Below the pieces are notes generated by a model. That model was not told where the DNA came from and did no database searches. It saw only the letters and a list, made by a program, of their open reading frames with translations. A stretch of DNA of 64,000 nucleotides from Pomphorhynchus laevis (lineage: Eukaryota > Acanthocephala > Palaeacanthocephala > Echinorhynchida > Pomphorhynchidae), in assembly GCA_012934845.2 (NCBI GenBank), contig WNNJ02002795.1:1-64000 (forward strand), given 5' to 3'. Shown here piece after piece: positions 33,301 through 45,001 of the stretch; position 1 is the first letter of the stretch; each line of letters begins with the position of its first letter. The position numbers were made by a program, and so were the translations under genes.

Positions 33301-36300
33301 TTATAAATTATTTCAATAATAATTGTTTCTTTTTTAATTAATTATTTTTTATAAATATATTTCAAGTTGTACTTTAACCTCTTATTTATGTAATTTAATA
33401 AATTAATAAATTAATTTATGTAATAAATTTTTATTTAATTTGATTTACTGAATTAATTACTTTGCTTGCAATGATCCTAATTCTCAATTTAAATTTATGG
33501 ATTAGATAGCTTGTGTTCTAATGCCATCTTTTCCATTAAAAATTGCTCCAATAATAATTTTCTATATTTTGTTTCAGCACTTGCACTTGCATTTTGACAT
33601 CCATCTTGATCTGTATTTAAATTTTTAAATTTCTAGGAACTATCAGGTATAGTTAAACGACAATAAAAAATATTTTGTTATTTCGCTAGAAACTACCAGC
33701 ATCTTCAGAAAATTCGTGTTAATTTGAATGATATATGCACTTTTATAACAATTCAAAATTTTTTAATTTGATCTGGAAGAAATGTTTACAAATTTTAAAA
33801 ACATTTTGTTAGAAATATATCCATCCTGATCTGTATTTAAATTTTTAAATTTCCAGGAACTATCAGATATAGTTGAACGACAAGGAAAATCATTTAAATG
33901 CTTCGCTAGTAACTACTTTTATTTTGATCTGGAAGAAATGTTAACAAATTTTAAAAACATTGTGTTAGAAATATATCCATCCTGATCGGTATTTGAATTT
34001 TTAAATTTCCAGGAACTATCAGGAATAGTTGAACGACAACAAAAATCATTTTGATATTTCGCTAGTAACTACTTTTATTTTGATCTGGAAGAAACGTTTA
34101 CAGATTTTAAAAACATTTGTTAGAAATATATCCATCCTGATCTGTATTTAAATTTTTAAATTTCCAGGAACTATCAGGAATAGTTGAACGACAACAAAAA
34201 TCATTTTGATATTTCGCTAGTAACTACTAGCATCTTCAGAAAATTAAAAAAATAATAAGTCATCTTCAGAAAATAAATTTGAATTTTATGAAAATGTAGT
34301 TAAAATTTTTAATATCCAGGAAGAGTCAAGTATTGTTGAACGACAAGAAAAATCATTTTAACGCTTTGCTAGTAACTACTAGCATCTTCAGAAAATTACT
34401 GAAGACTTTTTTCAATTTTTTTTTATTTTTTCTGAAGATGCTAATAGTTACTAGCGAAATATCAAAATAATTTTTGTTGTCGTTTAACTATACCTGATAG
34501 TTCCTGGAAATTATAAAATATAATTAAATATATTAGTTACGCTATTAAAAAGCATAAAAACGTTTTTACATATTAGTTGACAAATTGTCGTGAAAATCAA
34601 GTATTACTTCTTATATGGCCGTAATTAGATATGGAATTTAAATAAATTATTAAACACGTAATGTCCATGCTTTATAAGTTAAGAGCTTATAAATGACCAT
34701 ATTATTTTGCTTTTTAAAAATTTTTAGGATTACGCGATACTTCTATACTTCAATCTTATGAAATAATTGTCTAAAATCGATGACAAATAACTATATCAGA
34801 AATTTTTGTGCCAGTATTTCAACACTTAATGTCGTTAATCCATAAAGTCGCGGCAGAGCCAGTATTTCAAAACTTAATGTCGTTAATCCGGAAAGTCGCT
34901 GCAAATTACCATCGGATTTTATTTATTCGATAACTCGTGGTTTACAATTTAGACTAACCCTCTAAATTTAATTCCCCTTTCAAATGTGGAACTATATAAC
35001 TAAAATGTTTTGATAAACGTCTCGTTGTACAGAAAATATCTAAATACAAATATTTAATATTTAAATATTAAACATTTAAAAATACAGTTTTGAATTTACA
35101 ATAGCAATTCTTGCAGCATATCAAACCTTCCGAGTAAAATTCCAAAATTTATCATTCAATTACTTATGACCTAATGTTTCAGCTAAAACAGCGTAATAGA
35201 GTTATTGGTCAGCACTATTGGGCACTTGAGAGAGCTCTTCTTCAATTCACTGGTAATGTAATTAAGCGGTAAGTTTACATTTTTGCATTATTAAAAATAA
35301 ATACAAATTAGTTAAGATTTGGACAACGATAGGTTGCCGACATTTATATTAATGTAAAAATTTAATGATCGCCTTTGTTGGTTTTCAAGCAATCAATGTT
35401 AGTTGTTGAATATCCTAATTTTGAATGTAATCGATTAATTCTGTTGTTCTAGCCGAACAAATCATAGTATTTGCCGTACTAAGAGTTTGAATTTCAATTT
35501 TTAATCTTTCAACGTAGTAATCAATTTGTACTATATACCGTGGACAGTAGATTTGTTGCTGACTATGTTACGGTATCACAATATAAAGGCCTTATTTATT
35601 CCTAATAATGTTTATCTAGTCATTTATTAAGGAAATCTATTATTGTGGATCTAGTTGTTTAATATAAAGTTTTAATTTTTAATAAATCTAAATTTAAAAA
35701 TATGTAGAGCCTTTTTTGAAATAATTATATTTAAAATGCGTGACATTTTCTTTAGTTTTGGAACGCTGCTTTCACGTTCGTCAGATGAGTTTAACAAAAC
35801 ACTACTATTGCTACTAAAGACTGCATGTGACGATGAAGTAGATCAAATCGGACATATATTTTGTGTAATTCAAATCTGGATTACAGAATGTGGCATGCTT
35901 ACCGGATTAGATCGATGCGGTTGTTTACATGATCTCGTCGATATTACTGTCAATAAAATTCGATTGTTCGAAAAGGTTATTCTTTGATTCATTGTAATTT
36001 TTAATGCTTTTTTGATTTTTAAGGATGTCTCATCTGACAACATGGGATTTATCAAAGGTAAAGGAATTTTAAATTCAAATTATAACTATATATTTTTTGA
36101 GATAAGAAGTAATATTAATAAAACAATTTAAGCAACAAAACTTATTTTTGATATCAGAAAGTTACAATTTACCAGTTATCCGCAAATTAGCCCTTGTATT
36201 GTCATCATTATTAGACTTAGAGCGGTATATGTGATTTTGTATAATCACGGGTTGTTCCATGCCTGCTTTCCGACGTTACTAAGGTTTTATCCTTGTTAAT

Positions 36301-36380
36301 ATTCAAACAGCCTTTGCTATTAATGTTGAGATCCTTGATCGTTAAGTTCGTTTACAATCTATGTACGAATAATGACCACG

Positions 36381-36453
<73 letters not shown>

Positions 36454-39400
36454 ATATTGATATTTGCTTTAGTACTGCGTTCGTTGTCGGACTCATCCCT
36501 CCTGTGGTCGATAATATGAAAGGTGGTCATCGGATGAAAGTATGCATGCTTAACTTTTACTCTTTTTTCATTATATTTTGCATGTTTGCAGTTTTCGTTT
36601 AATTTGAAGGGGTCTTATATTCGAGGTAGAAGGTACGACGGAGACAAAGAGTTAAAAACGCATATATCTATTAAGGACCAGTCCGTAGCATTCCCAAATA
36701 GACTGTTGCAAGAAATATCTGCCTTAGAAGGCAGATATCAGAAGTTAGAAATGTACCCCTTTTATCATACGCTGGACTCAGCCATGTCGATGCTCCAGTT
36801 GTACTTCCGTTTTTAAGAATCGAAGCAAGATCCCTCTCCGAGGATTGGATGGGATCTGATCAAATATGAGTTCATCTGCTAAAATTGGAATGTCGAATGC
36901 TGATCAGCAAATCTCGTCGATAGTTCAGAAGAACAAATTGTTGACAACCATCCACATTAAGCTCAAACATCATTAATTAGTTCACGTAATCCACATTTCC
37001 TCTATCTTTTGGGTTATAAAGCTTCTTCAAATCGCTTTAGACTAACCCCCAACTCTACGCCGTGTGTCACAAACGTGCTTTTTGTATGATTCTCGAAATA
37101 TCCATAATACGAGCCCAACTGCTTGACACATTCTTGAAATTTTTAGAACTCATCGATTTTTCTGACACATGCTCCAACGTTTGCATACCAGCAGTGAGTA
37201 GCTCAAGATGCAATCTTGCTCAATCTGTCAATAAGGGGCATTAATGCAGAGCGTAAGCAGCCGTGGCCAGAGGATCTCCTTGTGTGAATCTTTCGGCAGA
37301 CAATAGATAAATATTACGACTGAGAATTGATGGTTGTCCGTACGTGTTATTTAATATCGTCGATAATACCGGACATATATATTTCATGTTTGTTAGAGTC
37401 ATTTCTCTGTTAGCACAATTAAATGCATTTCTTGCATCTAATATTAGCACACAATTGCGTGAAATCAAAGCACGACCAACTATTATAATCACTACCTCAC
37501 CTATTTCAATTGGTCTCACACTAGACATCTTGTTTAGTGTAATCAAACGGCATACTGTATTTGCCTGCAGAAGAATTGCCTGAATATATTCAGTCGATAT
37601 TTTAATTGCGAATTCAATAGATTGTCGGCTAGTAGGTAAGAGCTATTACCAAATTAGGTAAGAAAATGTCTCCAACCATCAGGTCTTCTCCAGACGGACC
37701 TGCAGATCCGCGTATTCGTTCTGCTGCTGTTATAATTTTTTATGGTGTCAAATCATAAAATCATGAGGCATGATGTTCCACTATCCTTCCATTAATACGT
37801 CTGCTTCTGTCAGCAAAGGCTGACAGAAGCCGACGTGTTTATGGGATAAAGCTCCCTTAGCTTCTGAAGCACGGTAATACCATCAATTTCCGTTTCCAAT
37901 GACAATATTTGACCACCAGACCGTTGTTTTAATAATCGTGATGATTTGCTTATTTTTCCAGATTTAATATGGTTGACAGCCTTCTTTATATTAGATGTGA
38001 GTTTATTTCCATCTTTTTTAGTCAACTTACCCGTCACTTTTGTAAAAATCGGGCCTATGACAGTAACGGGTTTCCTCCTCTCCAAAGTAGTAATCTCCGT
38101 TCTAGATTTTCCTAGTTAGGCTAACTTTCCTTGTCAGAATTCTCTGCAAAAGAATTTGACATAGCACGGTGGCCCCTTTTAAAGGATTATTTCGATCTGT
38201 TCTTGTTTTATTAAAGTCATCAAAACACGTTGTAATCAGACCAAAAATTCCTTGCTCGCACCACTCATCTTTAATTTAAAAAGATTTGGTCACCATTGGA
38301 TTATTTCATAGTACACAATGTCAAATGAACATTTTTCCAAATTTATTTCTATCATGGATACTGGATCGTGTGATGCTCGTACGTTCGAGTGTTGAAACTT
38401 CGTTACAATTTAAAACTCGTTGTTGCCGTGATTGTTGGATGCCTGATCACATTGAGTTTTACGCAGACAGTTTGCAGCTGAGCAATTGAGGCATGGTTTA
38501 TTCGCTCTCGCACACCCACACCTCCTGGATTTGGCAACCTGGCTATTGCACTTTCAACACTTTTATATCAAAGAGGGAATACCTCGTGGCATGACTGTTC
38601 GTTGGCCATACCCCTTTTAACCCGGGATGGCATTGCGGTGTGTAAATCTGTGTATGCTGTTATTGTGATCAGTTAATTGATACTTATTGCTTCTCACGAA
38701 TTACTTATAGCCTTTGTGTACTTTATTGTATTTTATTGCAAGTAATAATATCTGCTATAGATTGTGATAGAATTAACCCTCGTACATAGTGGCCTGCTTT
38801 GCGAAATTTTAATTTTATAACTTTAAATTTTTTAATAAAATATTTTTTTAAAGAATTTATTTGATTATTGCAAAACGAAAGTTTTTGTTATTTTAATTAA
38901 CTTCTCCGTTCTACTTTGGTTTAACTTAGGGTCTCATTTCAGACACCAAGCGTTTGCTTTTGCTAGCGCTACACTTAGCGAACATACATTTTTGCCATAG
39001 GAGGATGGATCGCTCATTGATGCGAGAATTGCTAGTCTCTATTATTATTTAATAAAATAATTTTATTTTTTTTTTTTTTTAAGAATAATAACTTTATTGA
39101 AAAAGAAAAGTAAATTTTACAGAAATTAGGTTCCCGTCGCGCATTCGCAGACATAGTGAAGAAGACATAATTAGACTTCGAGCACAGCTCGAAGTCTAAT
39201 AAAATAATTATAATAAAATAATTTAATAAAATAATTATAATAAAATAATTTTAAAAAATAATAAATTTTTTTTGTTTTTTTTTAATAATGAACAATTTAT
39301 TAAAAATAAACATATTAACTTAGGTTCCCGCAAATGGGCCTCAAATTGAAATTTACGATCCCAGACTGGGCAATATAATACAAAAAAGATACTCAATGTG

Positions 39401-42400
39401 AAACAGTAGTTAACTCGGCCATCCGAATAGTCGCAGAGATCTTTCTTTATGCGCTAAAGCATAATCGCCTTCGTATGTCAGAAATGCAGTTTGCGTAGGA
39501 TTGTTTGCTTTTGATGGCAATATATCGTGCAGCTTTCCTTAATAAGAGATCCAATTCTCTCCCAATTCCAGTAGCAGTCGAAACAATGGCTGGTATGAAA
39601 ATCCCATCCTCCACCAGTGAAACACGCTCGCCATATTTAGCCATCTTGCGATTTGGATGATAGTCGAATGTGGAACTGACAGTTTGGTGTGCATAGGATG
39701 GAGCTAAATGGTTGAAAACGCAAATGTCGACATAAGACCGCTCCATCCTACCATCTGAAAAATTCATACACACATTGTCCATTCTCGCAGATCTATCCCT
39801 CGTTGTGGTGCTAGATGCAAACACTATACCCTCATCTACTGATCGTAATTCCACTTCCCGATCCATGCGATCATGCGCCTCACTTAGTATCGAGCCGATC
39901 GTGTCGCGTATGGCGTTGTGTCTGATAATTGTTCCGCCGCCGACTCTACAAGAGAGTACATGTCTTAAGTTAAACACTTCTGAACATCGACAAATTCCCT
40001 TACTTTTAATTGGTATATTGTATCTTATCGCAAGTGCATCCAAAAACTGTTGCTTTTGTAAATAGAATCCAGACGGTTTCGAAGGAATAGATGTCAACCA
40101 AATTGAGGCATTCTTCTGTGCAGCATTCTGTATACTTCGAGCCATTTCTTCACTTGCATTTTCCAAAATTTGTTTCTTAAGTTGCTCGTATATATTCCGA
40201 TTATTTTTCCGGTAACCATCACAAAGATCCTTTAGTATTTCCCCAATTTCAGAACTGTTACTATAAATAACGTTTGCATTCGCTATTAGGTGTGATTGTT
40301 TAAAAACCTCTTCTGCGTTGGCTGATGGATCTATTATGCCTAAACCTCCATCTCTGGCGGGTAGTTTAATAATATCTCGAAGCTCTAACGTTAACACTCC
40401 CAATCCCATAATGCTCGGTATCAACTTCAGGAAAATATCATCAGCTAAGCCTCTGAACCATGATGAACTTACTTTTGTAGTGCGCACCAGATGTGTCCGT
40501 TGAAACTGAATCGTTCGTGTTAGCAATATATAAGCAGCATATGATCCAAGTCTGCTAAATCACAAAGATGCTGTATCTGTACTCGCCAGGAGTTAATTGA
40601 ACTCATGACTTGACACTCACGATATGCATCACATCCGATAAATCCTCCCAAGACCTTGATACCATTTTTAACCACTTTGACTCCTTCTTGCATAAGATAT
40701 GTGGCTTCATTTGTCATAGTTTCGTTTTTGTTTAAAAAACAGCATTTTGAAGCATTTATGTGAAATCCGAAGCTTTTACAAATCACTTTCAATAGATCCT
40801 ATACTTGAGACAACTCATGCGCACGGCCAATAAAAGTTGCATCATCTGCGTACCAAAGTTGGGTGAAACCAGGTATTTTTTGTTTAATCTCTCTAATTAT
40901 CGGTAAAGGCGCCGCTGCAAATGCAGCCATAGCCAAGGGGTCTCCTTGTGTTACCACTTCTTCAGATAGAATTGTCTCCTCAGCAACAATTAGCAGTGAT
41001 GGCTTCGAGTAAGTATTGATCAGGAGTGTCGTCATGGCAGGACAAATCGCGTTTATGTTTTTGAGCAACAAATCCCGATTGATACAATTGAAAGCGTTGT
41101 TGGCATCTACAGTTAATATGCAATATTCACTGTTACTTTCAAGTATATCTCTTGCATTATGAATAATAGTATCGGTCCCACATTTCTGACCAGCACACAT
41201 TTGTACTGCCCCAGCTACCTCCATCAATGTTGGTTTAATATATTTTAGCTGTGCCCTGGCTACTATGCGTCTCATAACTTCCCCTATACCGATAGGGCGT
41301 ATTCCAGGAGATTTGTCAAGAGGAACCAACCGACATGCTAGATATGCTTCCAAGCTGTTAGGATTTAATCTTTCGGTTGCAATTTTTATTACAAATATTG
41401 CGAGCACATTCGCCAATCTGTATGATTCTTGAACAAAACCTGTTAGTAGATATCTCCACATTTGCGCGTCCATACCGGATGGTCCTGCACTTCCATTTGA
41501 TTTTTTAGCCGCTTTTATAATATCTTGTGGACTTAAATTCATGTAAATTACTTGATGATGTTGGATTACATGTTTCAGAGGTGTCAATAAAATATACTCT
41601 CCATCTGCATCCGTTGCTCGAAAATGTAATTCTTGAAGACGTGTGAGCACTGTTTTGCCGTCCAAAACACTATCAATCTCATGTATCCCGGATTTTTGTC
41701 CGCCTGATTTTAAAAGCCGAGCTGCTTCTCCAATTTTACTGTATTGCACCAATTTCTGAATGTCCATTAAAAATCCTTTTTTGATGGTTATTCTTACGAT
41801 TAATTGATCTCTGCTTTTGAAGGAATCGAGCTTCTGAAATTAGTTGGTCATACTTTTTTCTTTCCACATTATTATACGTCGTTCTAAGGTTTTCCGACGA
41901 TCACTAATTCGTCGCGAAGGAATTTGCTGCAGAATCAGCTGGCAATATACCGAAGAGAGGTGTGAGATGGAATCACATTCTTTAGAATTTTCGTTAAACG
42001 ATTTGATGTGTGAAGTTAAGGTTGCAATAAAATCTTTAGTAGCGTTACATCTAGGCAGAATCATCAAGTTAAGAACCCAGTGAATAATTTCATAGAATGT
42101 TTCCATATACCAAGTTAAACGACGTATCGCATCCCGAGCAGTATGACCTGTCTGGTTCTCAACATTGTCACTAACTGCGTGAAGGTGATTTTCACTATCA
42201 TGCACATTTATTATCGATTTTACTTGAATGTGCTGCTGATTACAACAGTTTGGTGCTGCGCAATTTGAGCAAGGAACTTTACTCTAGACACATTTGCACT
42301 TTTTGCACTTGGCCGCTTGCCCTTTGCAAGTACAACATCTTACAGTGTTGATTGGACGTCCTTTCGTCATACCCTTCGTTATTACTTATATCAATAATAA

Positions 42401-44905
42401 TAACAATAATAACAATATTTAATATTTGATATTAAATCCTACGTCCAACCTTAAACCAACGTTTAACCTTAAATCAACGTCACAACCTTAAACAAGCGTG
42501 TTACGTTGAACCAGATTTGAACATTACGTCTAGATTTATTAAGAAATGCGATGTATAATTGCAAATCAAAAGATGATAAATAATTTTAAATGACAGTGAA
42601 ATAATTTTAAATAATTTAATAGATACTTATTTTAAACATATTTAAACTATTTAAACATATTCTATATTTAATAGAATCCTTAAGCCCTATAGAATATGAA
42701 TTTGTTCATTACTGTTTAAAAATAAATCTAAATTATATAAAGATATGAATTATATGTTTCGATATATTGATGATATTTGTGTATTTGACTCTAATAATTT
42801 TTATGTCATTAAAAAATATTAAAATATTAAAAAATATCTATAACGCCTATCTAACAGAAATTAAACCATCAAGTAAATATAAATATATGAATAAAATTGA
42901 ATTAATAGAATCCTTAAATATTTTAATAAATCAAAATTATTTAAAAGTATGAACATCCATATTCAGACAAATTAAAGATTTTTCTATGGGAGGTAATAGT
43001 AGCCCAATTAAAAGTGACTTGTTTTTAAGCTTTATAGAATATGAATTTGTTCATAATTGTTTAAAAATAAATCTAAATTAAATAAATATTATATTAAATA
43101 AATATTATATTATATTAATTAATATTATATTCGGAGAAAGATATACATATATATGTTATAATAAATATAACGCATATCTAACAAAAATTAAACCATCAAG
43201 TAAATATAAATATATGGATAAAATATAAAATACATTGTCTGTTATTTATTAGTCGATTCATATCAGAGCAGTTCCTCCTGTCATAAACCACTTTCTGTTT
43301 ATATGATAAAGTTGAATTCAACTTTATTGATAAAGTTGAATTATTAAAATCCTTATTTTTGCAAATCAAAATTATTTAAAAGTAGGGACATATATATTTA
43401 TACAAATAAAAAGTGTTCCAAGCTCTATAGAATATGAATTTGTTCATAACTGTGTAAAAACTAAATCTAAACAATATAAATATATGAAATATATATTTCG
43501 ATACATTAATGATTTATGTGTATTTAATTCTAATAATTTTTATTCACTAAATGATCAAATTTACCCATGTAGCCTTATTCTTAACAAAACCAATATTAAT
43601 GATAAAGAAGGTGTATATCTAGATATGAACATGAAATTAACATCAATTAAAACTACTTTTAGTTTATATATGGTTTAAATTTAATTTAAAGTAATATTAA
43701 TTTAATAATAATTAAAGTTTTTTTCCAAGTAATTTTTTCAATAATTTTATTAATTATTATTAATTTTTTATTTAAATAATAATTTATTAAATCATTATTT
43801 TTAATTATTAATTAAATAATTTGTACAAGAATATACATTTTAAAATATACATTTTAACCGCTATTGAGTTATAAATGTAGTCATATTTATTAACTCGTAA
43901 AGTTCTCAAAAAATTAGCGTATACAGTCTGAGTTTTAATATTTGAACAGACAATAATAAAGGAAGTGTAATAACAAGCAAAGTGTTCAATTTTAGTATTA
44001 CTTTGTCCTTTCCGGATGATTGGTTTCGTTGATATGACATCATCTACATTAAGTTTAATTTCAATGTGTACAGATATAATTCAAATGGAGTGTAAGCACA
44101 GTGTTCATTTGTTCTGAAAGCTCAGTGTTCAATTTTAGTATTACTAGTTGAATCACTAGAAGTCATAAGTAAAAAATGAAAGTGTAGCTTCCAGAATTGA
44201 TGTGATTGAGTTGCGATAATCATCAACTAATAAATTTGATATTTTAATGAAATTATATAATACTATTTTTATCCATGAAGTTTATGATTTTACAAGCTTT
44301 AACTATCAACTTTAGTGCTATCGTCACTTGTTGATGTGTATCAAGAATGCCTTCCAAGTACTTGTCAAGAGGTAAGCAATTTTTTGTTTTGGAGTATAAT
44401 TTTTTTATCGCTATATTTTATATTTATAATTTTGTTTATCGCAAGAAATATATTCCTCCATTATTTATAATTAATGACTAATTATTATGACTTATATTAT
44501 ACTAATTATTATATGACTTATAAATCATATATTATGACTAATAATTATTAGTCATAATATATAATTTATGATATATAAATCATATATTCATAAAATATTA
44601 TGAATATATATAGTTTAGATTATTTATTCAAATCAGCTCCGGGATCTTTTGACGGATACTTGTATATATTAATACTCGGATTTTAAGTCAAACCGGAAAC
44701 ACAAAGATATCGTTTTATTCAAGCTTTCGACCAACTAGTGGCCTTCTTCAGGAAAATAATATAGTATTTACTTTAGATCTCAACCACCTTAAAATAGTTG
44801 AGATCTAAAGTAAATACAATATTATTTTCCTGAAGAAGGCCACTAGTTGGTCGAAAGCTTGAATAAAACGATATCTTTGTGTTTCCGGTTTGACTTAAAA
44901 TCCGA

Positions 44906-45001
<96 letters not shown>

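Larger units (their letters stand above)
33593..34515 (-). repeat. tandem array of hammerhead-bearing repeats in intron 7
   Basis: The block CCATC(C/T)TGATC begins at 33601, 33821, 33977 and 34132, so unit lengths are about 220, 156 and 155 bp. On the minus strand each unit carries GAAATATC-AAAATGATTTTTGTT-like sequence, GAACGAC-type strings and a TTCCTGGAAATT block. Units at both ends keep a whole hammerhead; the inner two lack its first half. A diverged fifth copy (34262-34400) and an inverted copy (34426-34515) follow. I see no coding sequence. The array resembles retrozyme concatemers. Confidence 0.75.
39262..42370 (-). mobile_element. RLE-type LINE (R2 superfamily-like), nearly full length, copy 1
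   Basis: From the ATG at 42370 on the minus strand to a poly(A)-like tail near 39262-39282. One long frame is interrupted by TAG (about 42284), TAA (41840-41842), TAG (40799-40801) and a frame change near 40530-40550. Order of domains: Cys-rich N-terminus, linker, reverse transcriptase, Zn knuckle, restriction-like endonuclease. The arrangement and the [20 protein letters not shown] block recall LINEs common in cnidarians and other invertebrates. It is the reference for the four other RLE pieces, all on the same strand. Confidence 0.82.
44674..44907. repeat. long palindrome of hammerhead-bearing PLE 3' sequence
   Basis: Arms of about 110 bp with few differences and a spacer of about 12 nt. 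Each arm holds a hammerhead motif (44716-44757 minus, 44825-44866 plus), so the structure is two PLE-type 3' regions facing each other. A (TA)n tract follows directly. Confidence 0.88.

Noticed and set aside
36342-36602. Open frames rich in alternating Ile-Tyr on both strands
   Set aside because: They are translations of the (TA)n tract; the same holds for 44773-45077.
39775-42083. Plus-strand frames across the RLE LINE
   Set aside because: They are antisense shadows of the minus-strand element with no motifs of their own.
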